Source of the DNA: RH-AL1 sp964243435
Lineage (GTDB): Bacteria > Pseudomonadota > Alphaproteobacteria > Rhizobiales > Beijerinckiaceae
NCBI GenBank assembly: GCA_964243435.1
Contig: CAXTFM010000003.1
Location: 8,872-72,871, forward strand
Direction: 5' to 3'
Length of the DNA stretch: 64,000 nt
The notes below the pieces were generated by a model. That model searched no databases. It was not told the DNA's origin and saw only the letters and a program-made list of their open reading frames with translations. The position numbers and the translations under genes are program-made. This document shows positions 43,995 to 52,683 of this stretch, piece by piece. Every line of letters starts with the position of its first letter. Positions within the stretch are counted from its first letter, which is position 1.

Positions 43995-45230
43995 TCAGCG
44001 CAGGTGGAGCGGCAGCGCCGCCAGCCCGCGCAGCCCGCTCGATTGACGCCAGCGCAGCGCGCCGCGCGGCACGGCGAGGCGGATGTCGGCGAAGCGGGCG
44101 AGCAGCGCGGCGAGCGCGATCCGCGTTTCCATCCGGCCGAGCGCCGCGCCGAGGCAATAGTGCAGGCCGGCGCCGAACGACAGGTGCCGCCCGCCCCCGC
44201 GCGCGATGTCGAGCCGGTCGGCGTCGGGGAAGGCCGTCTCGTCGCGGTTCGCCGAGGCGTGCAGCGCCAGCACCATTTCGCCCGTGCGCACGGTGGTGCC
44301 GGCGATCTCCACGTCCTCGCGGGCGAAGCGCATGGTGCCGTACTCGACCGGGCTGGTGAAGCGCAGCAGTTCCTCCACCGCGCCGTCCATCAGCTCGGGC
44401 CGCGCGCGCAGAAGCGCGAGCTGGTCGGGGTTGTCGAGCAGCGCCAGCACGCCGCTGCCGATCAGGTTGACGCTGGTCTCGTGCCCGGCGAACAGCAGCA
44501 GGAAGATCATGGCGGTGAGTTCGTCGCGCCCGAGGCGGTCGCCGCCGTCCTCCGCCCGGATCAGGCGCGTGATGAGGCGGTCGTCCGGCTCGCGGCGCTT
44601 GCGCTCGACGAGGTCCTCGAAGAAGCGCACGAGCTTGGGCAGCGCCGGCGCCCAGCGGATCGCCCGGCGCACCGGCTGGTCGTTGACCTCCAGCAGGCGT
44701 ACGATCCGGTGGTGGAAGTCGAGCCGCCATTCTTCCGGGATGCCCAGCATCTCCGAGATGACCCGGAGCGGCAGCGGCAGGGCCAGTTCGGCGACGAGGT
44801 CGACGGGGCCGTCGCGCCCGGCCAAGCCCTCGACCGTCGCGGCGACGATGGTGGCGACCCATTCCTCCATCTCGTCGACCGTGCGCGGGGTGAAGGCCTT
44901 GGCGACGAGCTTGCGCAGGCGGGCGTGGGCGGGGTCGTCGACGCAGATCATCGACTCGCCGACGAGCTTGATGAGCTTGGGCGCCAACCGGCCGCCGAAG
45001 CCGAACAGCGGCGGGTTCCGGCTGTGGCGGGGGTCGGCGGAAAAGCGCTGATCCTTCAGCACCCGCGCCACGTCGTCGTAGCGCGACACCACCCAGCCCG
45101 TGCCGCGCGTCGGAATCTTGGCGCGCAGCACCGGCTGGTGGTGACGCAGCGCGGCGTAGTAGGCGAAGGGATCGTCGTGGCGCGCCGGGTTCCAGCGCAC
45201 GGCCCTGCGCCGTTGTCCGGCAGGCGGCAT
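43995..45230 (-). CDS. Cytochrome P450
   Basis: A 411-residue soluble bacterial P450. The I-helix oxygen-binding motif is LLFAGHETSVNLIG (A-G-H-E-T), the K-helix ExxR is EELLR, and the haem-binding loop is LSFGAGLHYCLGAALGRME with the Cys ligand. The N-terminal region lacks a membrane anchor (WNPARHDDPFAYYAALRHHQPV), as in CYP107-like enzymes. GAGGATGAG directly before ATG 45230 supports the start. It follows squalene-hopene cyclase by 47 bases on the same strand; a hopanoid or terpenoid substrate is therefore possible. Ferredoxin partners are not nearby. Confidence 0.95.
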   Translation of the reverse strand: MPPAGQRRRAVRWNPARHDDPFAYYAALRHHQPVLRAKIPTRGTGWVVSRYDDVARVLKDQRFSADPRHSRNPPLFGFGGRLAPKLIKLVGESMICVDDPAHARLRKLVAKAFTPRTVDEMEEWVATIVAATVEGLAGRDGPVDLVAELALPLPLRVISEMLGIPEEWRLDFHHRIVRLLEVNDQPVRRAIRWAPALPKLVRFFEDLVERKRREPDDRLITRLIRAEDGGDRLGRDELTAMIFLLLFAGHETSVNLIGSGVLALLDNPDQLALLRARPELMDGAVEELLRFTSPVEYGTMRFAREDVEIAGTTVRTGEMVLALHASANRDETAFPDADRLDIARGGGRHLSFGAGLHYCLGAALGRMETRIALAALLARFADIRLAVPRGALRWRQSSGLRGLAALPLHLR

Positions 45231-45277
45231 CTCATCCTCGGGGTTGGGGCGACGGGACAGCCGCGCCCGGCGCAGTT

Positions 45278-47290
45278 TCACATGCCGAGCGGCATGCCAT
45301 CCCCGCCGGAGGGCGCGGCGAGGTTGCGGTAGCGGCCGAGCGCGAGCAACGGGAAGAACTTGGGGTAGCCGTCGTAGCGGAGATAGAACACGCGGGGGAA
45401 GCCGGTCGCGGTGTGGACGTCCTCGGGCCAGAAGCCGTCGTCGCCCTGCGCGTCGCGCAGGTAGGCGATGCCGCGCCGCACGGCGGAGCCGCCGTGCTCG
45501 CCCGCCGCCATCAGGCCGAGCAGGGCCCAGGCGGTCTGCGAGGCGGCGCTCGCCGCGGGCTGGAAGGCCTGGTAATCCTTGCCGTAGCCGTGGTCGTCCT
45601 CGCCCCAGCCGCCGTCGGCGTTCTGGATGGCGGTGAGCCACTCCACGGCGCGGCGCACCGCGGGGTGTTCCGGCGCGATGCCGGCGACGGCGAAGGCACT
45701 CAGCACCGACCAGGTGCCGTAGACGTAGTTGATGCCCCAGCGGCCGAACCAGCTGCCTTCCGCGTGCTGCTCGGCGAGAAGGTAGGCCACCGCGCGCTCC
45801 AGCGCCGGGCAGCCGTCCGGCCGTTCGCCGAGCTGCCCCAGCATGGCGACGCAGCGCGCGGTGACGTCCACCGTCGGCGGATCGAGCAGCGCGCCGTGGT
45901 CGGCGAAGGGGATGTGGTTGAGGTAGTACGCCGTGTTGTCGACGTCGTAGGACGCCCAGCCGCCGTTCGAGCTTTGCATGCCGAACGTCCATTCCACGGC
46001 GCGCGCGATCGGCTCGTCGAAGCGGCGGGTGCCGGTTTGCCGCCGGGCACGGTCCATCGCCATCACGATCACGGCGGTGTCGTCGAGGTCGGGATAGTGC
46101 GGGTTGGCGTACATGAAGGTCCAGCCGCCCGGCCGCAGGTTGGGCCGCCTATAGGCCCAGTCACCCTTGAACTCGAGGTATTGCAGCGGCACCAGCCAAT
46201 CGAGCCCACGCTCGGCTGCCGCCCAGGCCTCCCGCGGTCCGGCGCCGGACGCACCGGGTACGGCGGCAGACGCCTCCATCAGCGCGTGGCCGGTCAGCAC
46301 CGTGTCCCACACCGGCGACAGGCAGGGCTGGCAGAAGGCCTCGTCGCCGTTGCGCGCGACGAGCTTTTCGAAGGCGGCGCGGGCGGCGCGCATGTCGGCC
46401 CCGCCTTCCGGCTCGCCGATGACCTTCAACATCATCAAGGCGTAGGCGATGGACGGGAAGATGGCGCCGAAGCCGTCCTCTCCGTTCAGCCGCTCGCGGA
46501 CGAAGGCGACCGCCTTGGCGAGCGCGGTGGCCCGCGTCCGCTTGGGGAACAGCGGCTCGACCGCGCGCAGCACCCTGTCGAGCACGGCGAAAGCGGTGCC
46601 CCAAAAACCCGTCTGGTTCTCCGTGTGCGGCCAGTGCGCCACGGCGAAGGGCGGCTCCAGGAAGAGTTCGTCGAGCGTCACGCCGCACGGGTTCGCCGCG
46701 CGCGGCTTCAACGCCATCAGCACGAGGAGCGGCGTCAGCGTGTCCCGCGCCCAGAACGAGATCTTGAACAGGTGGAACGGGAACCAGCCCGGCGCGTGCA
46801 TCAACTCGACCGGCATCACCGGCACGGCGCGCCATGGCACGATGCCGAAGAGGGCGAGGGTGATGCGGGTGAACACGTTGACGTTGACCGCACCGCCCGC
46901 GGCGAGGATCGCCGCGCGGGCGCGCACCATGTGGGGGGCGTCGACCGGGTCGCCGGCCGCCTTGAGGGCGAAATAGCACTTCACCGTCGCCGACACGCTG
47001 GCCGCGCCGTTGATGAGCATGGGCCAGCCGCCATGCGCCTCCTGCCGCCGGCGCAGGTAGGCGGCGTGCTTGCGCTCCTCGACCGGGTCGACCTCGTCGA
47101 GGAAGTGCTTGATCAGCATGTACTCGGCCGGGATGGCCGCGTCGGCCTCGAGGTCGAACAGGAAGTGCCCGTCGGGACGCTGCCGGCGCAGGAAGGCGGC
47201 GGTGGCGCGCGCCACCGCGCGCTCCACCCCGACGAGCGGCGGCGTGTCCGCCTGGAGTAGCTGGCCGTCGGCGAAGGCTGACGACGTCAT
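45278..47290 (-). CDS. shc: Squalene-hopene cyclase
   Basis: A 670-residue triterpene cyclase that converts squalene to hopene/hopanol at the membrane. The catalytic DxDD motif is DLDDTAVIVMAMDRARR (about residue 370); several QW repeats are present (QSSNGGWASYD, QNADGGWGEDDHGYG, QGDDGFWPED), and FLRRQRPDGHFLFDLEAD opens the protein. Length is typical. No hpnCDE squalene genes or other hpn genes are in the window. It precedes a P450 gene and follows a TonB-like gene on the same strand. A hairpin (CCCCC-AAA-GGGGG, 47310-47322) lies about 20 bases before the start. Confidence 0.96.
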   Translation of the reverse strand: MTSSAFADGQLLQADTPPLVGVERAVARATAAFLRRQRPDGHFLFDLEADAAIPAEYMLIKHFLDEVDPVEERKHAAYLRRRQEAHGGWPMLINGAASVSATVKCYFALKAAGDPVDAPHMVRARAAILAAGGAVNVNVFTRITLALFGIVPWRAVPVMPVELMHAPGWFPFHLFKISFWARDTLTPLLVLMALKPRAANPCGVTLDELFLEPPFAVAHWPHTENQTGFWGTAFAVLDRVLRAVEPLFPKRTRATALAKAVAFVRERLNGEDGFGAIFPSIAYALMMLKVIGEPEGGADMRAARAAFEKLVARNGDEAFCQPCLSPVWDTVLTGHALMEASAAVPGASGAGPREAWAAAERGLDWLVPLQYLEFKGDWAYRRPNLRPGGWTFMYANPHYPDLDDTAVIVMAMDRARRQTGTRRFDEPIARAVEWTFGMQSSNGGWASYDVDNTAYYLNHIPFADHGALLDPPTVDVTARCVAMLGQLGERPDGCPALERAVAYLLAEQHAEGSWFGRWGINYVYGTWSVLSAFAVAGIAPEHPAVRRAVEWLTAIQNADGGWGEDDHGYGKDYQAFQPAASAASQTAWALLGLMAAGEHGGSAVRRGIAYLRDAQGDDGFWPEDVHTATGFPRVFYLRYDGYPKFFPLLALGRYRNLAAPSGGDGMPLGM

Positions 47291-47309
47291 CGGATCGGAT
47301 GTCCCATAT

Positions 47310-47322
47310 CCCCCAAAGGGGG
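47310..47322. promoter_or_regulatory. Small inverted repeat before shc
   Basis: CCCCC-AAA-GGGGG, 5-bp arms with 3-base loop, 20 bases upstream of the shc ATG. It could be an operator half, a leader hairpin or chance. Confidence 0.3.
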
Positions 47323-47418
47323 TAAGGCGACGGCGAGGTCAAGCTTTCGCCCGAAGGCAGGGTAAACCGCACCCCGCCGATGTGGATGATTTGGAAGGAC
47401 GATCGACGCCTGCCGCGC

Positions 47419-48459
47419 TCAGCGCTTGCTGACGTGAACGGTCGGCAGCTGTCCGTCCCACACCGACGACCACACCAGACCGTGCTCGATGCCGCGCGGC
47501 GGCGGCGGGAAGGGCGCCGCCGCCATCAGCGCACGCATCGCCAGCTGGTCGACGTCGGGGTAGCCGCTCTTGCGGCACCATTCCTTGACGGTGATGCGGC
47601 CGTTGTCGTCGACGTGGAAGCAGATCAGCACCTGCCCGCCGGTCTGCCAGTGCGCCGTGCGCGGCAGCTGCACGACCTTGGACTCCAGCATGCCCTCGAC
47701 CTGCGACATCCAGCGCACGTCCTCCGTGCCGCCATACACCTTGGACTTCGGCGTCGGCTTGGCGAAGGAGAGTTCGGGCAGTGCGGAGGTGCCGGCGAGG
47801 CTGGCGACGAGGTCGGCCGCCTTCTTCTGCTTGGGCGCGGGCTTGGCTTCCTTGGTTTGCGCCTGCTTCGCGACCTTGGGCTTGGCCTTGTCGAGCGCCT
47901 CCGCGTCGGGCTTCGACTTGTCCTCCTCCTTGGCCGCCGCGTCCTCCTTGGCGGGGGACGGCGGGGCGGCATCGGCCTGCTTGGCGACCTGCGCCTTCGG
48001 CTGCGGCTGGCCTTCGGACGGCGGCTGCGGCGCCTTCGGCACCGAGGTCTTCGGTTGCAGCCTCTCCGTCTTCAGCGGGTCCTCGTTGGCCGCGCGCGGC
48101 GCGCTCAGCGCCGGGCTCAGATCCTCTTTGGGCTTGGGCGGCTCGGGCTGCTTCGGCGGCGGCGGCTTGGGAGGCTCGGGCTTGAGCGGCTCGGGCGAGG
48201 GCTCCTCCACCACGATTTCCACCGGTGTTTCCACGCTGGCGACCTGCACCCTGTCGCGCGTGTCGCGCCACAGGAAGGCGGCGATGAGGGCGGCGTGGAC
48301 GACGAGCGCGAGCAGGACGAGCGCGACGAAGCCGCCGCGCCCGGCACGGGCCGGCCGCATCTCCTCCAGGCGCTCGTCGCGCGACGCGGCGAGCGAGGCG
48401 TCGGCGGCGCGGTCGCCGGCGGCCGCGACGTCGGCCGTTTGATCGTCCTCATGCGCCAT
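47419..48459 (-). CDS. TonB-like energy transducer
   Basis: A 346-residue protein: cytoplasmic N-terminus of about 40 residues, one membrane helix (GFVALVLLALVVHAALIAAFLW), a Pro/Lys/Glu spacer of about 170 residues with PEPPKPPPPKQPEPPKPKED, and a C-terminal TonB-type domain (VYGGTEDVRWMSQVEGMLESKVVQLP, then GGQVLICFHVDDNGRITVKEWCRKSGYPDVDQLAMRALMAAAPFPPPP). It would couple inner-membrane ExbBD energy to outer-membrane proteins. It is distinct from the TonB-like protein at 15.4 kb. No ExbBD or receptor is adjacent. Confidence 0.85.
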   Translation of the reverse strand: MAHEDDQTADVAAAGDRAADASLAASRDERLEEMRPARAGRGGFVALVLLALVVHAALIAAFLWRDTRDRVQVASVETPVEIVVEEPSPEPLKPEPPKPPPPKQPEPPKPKEDLSPALSAPRAANEDPLKTERLQPKTSVPKAPQPPSEGQPQPKAQVAKQADAAPPSPAKEDAAAKEEDKSKPDAEALDKAKPKVAKQAQTKEAKPAPKQKKAADLVASLAGTSALPELSFAKPTPKSKVYGGTEDVRWMSQVEGMLESKVVQLPRTAHWQTGGQVLICFHVDDNGRITVKEWCRKSGYPDVDQLAMRALMAAAPFPPPPRGIEHGLVWSSVWDGQLPTVHVSKR

Positions 48460-48624
48460 GCGAGATCGTCACAACACCCGGCCGGTCGACGGCGATCGAG
48501 GGAGCGGCCACGTCTGCCGCGCGAAACGGAGCGCGCACCGCACCGAAGCCGGGGGCGCGATCCCTTCACAAGGGGGCACTCCGACATTTGTGAGGCGGAC
48601 GCGGAACAAGGAGGTGGGCAAGCC

Positions 48625-49101
48625 GTGGAACAGCCGAGCCTGCGTCCCCCATGCATCAGGCCGATGGCGCCGGCCGACGCGGCCGCGCTGACCGCACTTT
48701 GGGTCGCGTCCTGGCGCGACGCCATGCCGGCCATCGATTTCGGCGCGCGGCGCGGTTGGCTCGCCGCCCTGCTCGCCGACCCCGCGATCGACACGCTGGT
48801 CGCCGAAGCAAACGCCCCGCTCGGCTTCGCGTCGCTGCGGCGCGAACCGCGCGGCACGGTGCTGGAACAGATCACGGTGGCGCCGGGCGCCAAGGGCGGC
48901 GGGGTCGCCCGCGCGCTCATGGCCGCGGCGAAGGCCGGCGCAACGGAGGCTTTGACGCTGGAGGTCAACCAGGCCAACGCCCGCGCCCTCGGCTTTTACG
49001 CCCGCGAAGGCTTCACGCGGACGGGCGCCGGCCGCAACCCGAACTCGGGCCTCGCGACCTGGCGGATGGCGTGGCACCCGACGGCGTCGCGCAACCCTTG
49101 A
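48625..49101 (+). CDS. GNAT family N-acetyltransferase
   Basis: A 158-residue single-domain acetyltransferase. Blocks: IRPMAPADAAALTALWVASW, the acetyl-CoA loop LEQITVAPGAKGGGVARALMAAAK (GxGxA-type, here KGGGVA), and LEVNQANARALGFYAREGFTRTG. This resembles ribosomal-protein or small-molecule acetyltransferases without indicating which. The start is GTG 48625 with AAGGAGG about ten bases upstream; ATG 48661 is an alternative. Confidence 0.85.
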   Translation: MEQPSLRPPCIRPMAPADAAALTALWVASWRDAMPAIDFGARRGWLAALLADPAIDTLVAEANAPLGFASLRREPRGTVLEQITVAPGAKGGGVARALMAAAKAGATEALTLEVNQANARALGFYAREGFTRTGAGRNPNSGLATWRMAWHPTASRNP

Positions 49102-49150
49102 CGGGGCCGGCGCCGCATCGCACACCCGCGCGGCCCGCAGGAGGTCCGCC

Positions 49151-50035
49151 GTGCTCCCGCTCGTCCAAGCCAAGTTGGCGATTTCGGCCTATCCGGCGAT
49201 CCTGGCCTATCCGGCGATCGACCCGGTGCTGGTCCGCCTCGGCCCGTTCCCCATCCGATGGTACGCGCTGGCCTACATCGGCGGCCTCGTCGGCGGCTGG
49301 GCGGGAGCGCGCTTCCTCGCCGCCCGCCACCGGCTGTGGGGCACGCGGGCGCACACCACCGTGCTGTCGATCGACGACCTCGTGGTGTACATCGCCGTCG
49401 GCATCATCGGCGGCGGACGGCTCGGCTACGTGCTGTTCTACAACCTGCCCTACTACCTCGCCCACCCCGTCGAGGCGCTGTTCGTGTGGAACGGCGGCAT
49501 GTCGTTCCACGGCGGGCTGCTCGGCGCCGCGCTCGCCATGGCCGTGTTCGCCCGGCGCGCCGGCGTGGCGCTCGACAGCGTCACCGACACCGTCGCGAGC
49601 GTGGTGCCGATCGGGCTGTTCCTCGGGCGCGTCGCCAACTTCATCAAGCCGGAACTGTGGGGCCGCCCCACCGACGTCGCCTGGGCCATGGTGTTCCCCG
49701 GCTCCGACGGGCAGCCCCGCCACCCGAGCCAGCTTTACGAGGCGGCACTGGAGGGGCTGGCGCTCTTCCTGCTGCTCTGGCTCGTCATCGCCCGCGGCGG
49801 GCTGCGGCGCGATGGCCTCGTCACCGCCCTGTTCTGCATCGGCTACGGCGTCGCGCGCATCGCCTGCGAGTTCTTCCGCGAGCCGGACCGGCAGCTCGGC
49901 TACCTGTTCGCCAGCGCCACCATGGGCATGCTGCTGTCCCTGCCAGTGATCGCCGTCGGCCTTGTCCTCCTGGTGCGCGCGCTGCGCCGCCCCGTCGCCG
50001 CGATGACCGGTCCGGGGGAGCCGGCACCCGCATGA
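49151..50035 (+). CDS. lgt: Prolipoprotein diacylglyceryl transferase
   Basis: A 294-residue inner-membrane enzyme that adds diacylglycerol to the lipobox Cys of prolipoproteins, serving for example the LptM-like protein at 3.4 kb. It has seven helices; the signature GRVANFIKPELWGRPTDVAW and the catalytic-region HGGLLGAALAMAVF are present, as is PIRWYALAYIGGLVGGW. An N-terminal AYPAILAYPAID duplication is unusual. AGGAGG before GTG 49151 fixes the start. It overlaps the next gene by four bases, opening the lgt-midA-pgeF operon. Confidence 0.96.
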   Translation: MLPLVQAKLAISAYPAILAYPAIDPVLVRLGPFPIRWYALAYIGGLVGGWAGARFLAARHRLWGTRAHTTVLSIDDLVVYIAVGIIGGGRLGYVLFYNLPYYLAHPVEALFVWNGGMSFHGGLLGAALAMAVFARRAGVALDSVTDTVASVVPIGLFLGRVANFIKPELWGRPTDVAWAMVFPGSDGQPRHPSQLYEAALEGLALFLLLWLVIARGGLRRDGLVTALFCIGYGVARIACEFFREPDRQLGYLFASATMGMLLSLPVIAVGLVLLVRALRRPVAAMTGPGEPAPA

Positions 50036-51108
50036 CGCCGCTCGACGCCGAGTTGCGCCTGCTGATCGCCACCGATGGGCCGATCAGCGTGGAGCGCTAC
50101 ATGCAGCTCTGTCTCCAGCACCCGCTCCACGGCTATTACACGACGCGCGAGGCGATCGGGCGCGACTTCGTCACCGCGCCGGAGGTCGACCAGATGTTCG
50201 GCGAGCTTGTCGGGCTGTGGGCGGCCGAGGTCTGGCTGGGCATGGGGGCGCCGCCTGCCCTGCACCTCGTCGAACTCGGCCCCGGCCGCGGCACGCTGAT
50301 GGCGGACGCGCTGCGCGCCACGCGCGGCGTCGCCGGCTTCCACGACGCGATCAGCGTCACCCTTGTCGAAACCAGCCCGCGGCTGCGCGCGGCGCAGCGC
50401 GACAAGCTCGCGGCCGCCGCACCGCGCCTCGCCTTCGCGGACACGGTCGCCGCTCTGCCCGACGGCCCGGCGCTGATCCTCGCCAACGAGTTCTTCGACG
50501 CGCTGCCGGTGCGGCACTACCTGCGCGGTCCGACGGGCTGGCACGAGCGCGTCGTCGGCCTCGACGCCGGCGACCGACTCACCTTTGGCGCCGCGCGCGA
50601 CACCGTCGCCGGCATCGCGGCGACCGCGGGCGCGCCGGGACAGGTCCTTGAGGTGGGCCACGCCGCGATCGACACGATGCGGGCGCTTGCCGGCCGCATC
50701 GCGCGCGATGGCGGCGCGCTGCTCGCCTGCGACTACGGCCACGCCGCGCCGGGCTTCGGGGAAACGTTGCAGGCGGTGCGCGACCACACCTATGTCGACG
50801 TGCTCGCGGAGCCGGGCGAGGCCGACCTCACCACCCACGTCGATTTCGCCGCGCTGGCGCGGGCGGCGCGCGAGGCCGGCGCGGTCGCCCACGGCCCCGT
50901 GGCGCAGGGCGCCTTCCTCCGGCGCCTCGGCATCGAGACGCGCGCCGCGCAGCTGCGTCGCCGCGCCGACCCGCGTCAGCGGGCGGCGCTCGATGCGGCG
51001 CTGCACCGCTTCACCGCGCCCGCCTCCAGCATGGCCACCCTGTTCAAGGCCTTCGCCGTGACGCCGCAGGGGATGCCGGCCCCGCCCGGCTTCGAGGACG
51101 CGCCATGA
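50032..51108 (+). CDS. SAM-dependent methyltransferase, MidA/NDUFAF7 family
   Basis: A 358-residue class I methyltransferase. It starts RLLIATDGPISVERYMQLCL ... HPLHGYYTTREAIGRDFVTAPEVDQMFGEL, the family signature; the SAM motif is LHLVELGPGRGTLMADALRA, and ILANEFFDALPVRHY and LLACDYGHAAPGFGETLQAV follow. The mitochondrial relative NDUFAF7 dimethylates an Arg of complex I subunit NDUFS2, so a role in respiratory complex I assembly is likely. Four-base overlaps with lgt before and pgeF after indicate coupled translation. Confidence 0.95.
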   Translation: MTPLDAELRLLIATDGPISVERYMQLCLQHPLHGYYTTREAIGRDFVTAPEVDQMFGELVGLWAAEVWLGMGAPPALHLVELGPGRGTLMADALRATRGVAGFHDAISVTLVETSPRLRAAQRDKLAAAAPRLAFADTVAALPDGPALILANEFFDALPVRHYLRGPTGWHERVVGLDAGDRLTFGAARDTVAGIAATAGAPGQVLEVGHAAIDTMRALAGRIARDGGALLACDYGHAAPGFGETLQAVRDHTYVDVLAEPGEADLTTHVDFAALARAAREAGAVAHGPVAQGAFLRRLGIETRAAQLRRRADPRQRAALDAALHRFTAPASSMATLFKAFAVTPQGMPAPPGFEDAP

Positions 51109-51878
51109 AACCCGACGCCGTGCCGACTGACGCGATCCTGCCCGCGATCGAGGCGCCGGCGCTCGCCGGGCTGCGCCATGCCTTCTTCACGCGGCAGGGC
51201 GGCGTCTCGGAGGGCGTGTACGCGGCGCTCAACGGCGGCGTCGGCTCGCGCGACGCGCCCGATGCCGTTGCCGAGAACCGCCGCCGCATGGCCGCCCACC
51301 TTGGCGCACGGGTGCTGCTCGTACCCTTCCAGGTCCATTCCGCGACCTGTCTCACCGTCGGCGGAGACTGGAGCGCGCGGCCGCGCGCCGACGCGCTAGC
51401 GACGGCGGTGCCGGGCGTCGCGCTCGGCGTCACCGGCGCCGATTGCGGCATGGTGCTGTTCGCCGACCGCGCGGCGGGGGTGGTCGGCGCGGCGCATGCC
51501 GGCTGGCGCGGTGCCCTCGACGGCGTGCTGGAGGCGACGCTCGACGCGATGGAAGGGCTCGGGGCGCGCCGCGCCGCCACGGTGGCGGTGCTCGGTCCAG
51601 CGATCGGGCCGGCGAGCTACGAGGTCGGTCCCGAGTTCCGCGACCGTTTCCGCGCGCGAGACTCGGCCTACGAGGCGTTCTTCCGGCCCGCGGCGCGCCC
51701 TGGACACGCCCTGTTCGACCTCCACGGCTTCATCGGCCATCGCCTATGCGGCGTCGGCAGCTTCGTCGACCTCGGCCTCGATACCTACGCCGACGAGGGG
51801 CGTTTCTTCTCCTACCGCCGCATGACCCATCGCGGCGAGCCGGATTACGGCCGCCTGGTTTCGGCGATCACGCTTTGA
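51105..51878 (+). CDS. pgeF: Peptidoglycan editing factor (multicopper-oxidase-like PgeF/YfiH)
   Basis: A 257-residue protein of the YfiH/PgeF family, which removes mis-incorporated L-Ser peptidoglycan precursors in E. coli and also shows purine nucleoside activity in some relatives. The conserved metal-site blocks are VPFQVHSATCLTV, GVTGADCGMVLFAD and GVVGAAHAGWRGALDGVLEATL, and the protein ends FFSYRRMTHRGEPDYGRLVSAI. The motif is ADCGMV rather than the more common ADCxPV. Third gene of the lgt-midA-pgeF operon, a frequent alphaproteobacterial order. Confidence 0.95.
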   Translation: MKPDAVPTDAILPAIEAPALAGLRHAFFTRQGGVSEGVYAALNGGVGSRDAPDAVAENRRRMAAHLGARVLLVPFQVHSATCLTVGGDWSARPRADALATAVPGVALGVTGADCGMVLFADRAAGVVGAAHAGWRGALDGVLEATLDAMEGLGARRAATVAVLGPAIGPASYEVGPEFRDRFRARDSAYEAFFRPAARPGHALFDLHGFIGHRLCGVGSFVDLGLDTYADEGRFFSYRRMTHRGEPDYGRLVSAITL

Positions 51879-51966
51879 CTCACCTTATCCCTTGCCGTAC
51901 GGGCGGCGGCGAAACCTTTGACGCCGACAAATCGTTGGCGCGGCGTCTCACGAAGGAAACAAACAT

Positions 51967-52248
51967 ATGACATTCAAGCACGCGTTGATCGTTGCCGGCC
52001 TGCTCGCGGGTGCCCCGACCCTTGCGCTGGCGCAAGGCACGCTGGGTGGCGCGGCCGACGGCGCCGATCGCGGCGCGGCGGCGGCGGGCCCGGTCGGTGC
52101 GGTGGTCGGCGGTGCCGTCGGCGCGGCGACGGGCACGGTCGGTGGCGTCCTCGGCGTTCCCGCCGACCGCCCTTGCGAAACGCAAACGGTGCGCCGCGAG
52201 AACGGCTATGGCGACAGCACCACGACACGCAGCAGCAACTGTCCCTGA
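51967..52248 (+). CDS. Small exported Gly/Ala-rich protein
   Basis: A 93-residue protein with a Sec signal peptide (MTFKHALIVAGLLAGAPTLALA). The mature part has a Gly/Ala zipper-like stretch (GPVGAVVGGAVGAATGTVGGVLG) that could insert in or pack along a membrane, then a short tail with two Cys residues (DRPCETQTVRR and SSNCP). Similar proteins are common and uncharacterised in Hyphomicrobiales. GAAGGAAAC before ATG 51967 supports the start, and a strong terminator follows. Confidence 0.8.
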   Translation: MTFKHALIVAGLLAGAPTLALAQGTLGGAADGADRGAAAAGPVGAVVGGAVGAATGTVGGVLGVPADRPCETQTVRRENGYGDSTTTRSSNCP

Positions 52249-52272
52249 GGCTGTACGCCTCGGACGGGGTGG

Positions 52273-52300
52273 GGCCGCCGGGCGACCGGCGGCCTTTTTT
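52273..52300 (+). terminator. Rho-independent terminator
   Basis: A perfect 9-bp GC stem (52273-52281 with 52286-52294) closed by a GCGA tetraloop and followed by six T. It ends the transcript of the small Gly/Ala-rich protein gene. Confidence 0.92.
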
Positions 52301-52404
52301 CGTGTCGGTTCCACCGGCGGCGGTGGCGCCAAGCGCACGCCGAGTGGCGCACCCGATCGAAGGAGGGTAGTGCTGCGCGCGCAAGCTCCCGCGATGGACC
52401 AGTG

Positions 52405-52665
52405 ATGACCGACACGCCACCCGATCGCCTCGCCGCGAGCCCGAAAAGCCCGTTCTACGACGAAGTGCTGTTGGAGCGCGGCGTCGGCATCCGCTTTGAG
52501 GGCGTGGAGAAGACCAACGTCGAGGAGTATTGCGTCAGCGAGGGCTGGGTACGCCTCGCCGCCGGCACGGCCAAGACCCGATCCGGCGAACAGATGACGA
52601 TCAAGCTGAAGGGCAAGGTCGAGCCCTATTTCCGCGACCTGGACGACCGCAAGGACGAGGGCTGA
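52405..52665 (+). CDS. DUF3297 family protein
   Basis: An 86-residue cytoplasmic protein of the DUF3297 family. It is recognised by PPDRLAASPKSPFYDEVLLERGVGIRFEGVEKTNVEEYCVSEGWV and GKVEPYFRD near the C-terminus, which are nearly invariant in the family. Function is not established. An overlapping GTG at 52402 is an alternative start adding one residue. Convergent with the RsmC-like gene. Confidence 0.9.
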   Translation: MTDTPPDRLAASPKSPFYDEVLLERGVGIRFEGVEKTNVEEYCVSEGWVRLAAGTAKTRSGEQMTIKLKGKVEPYFRDLDDRKDEG

Positions 52666-52683
52666 GCACGCCGGCGCAGTCGT

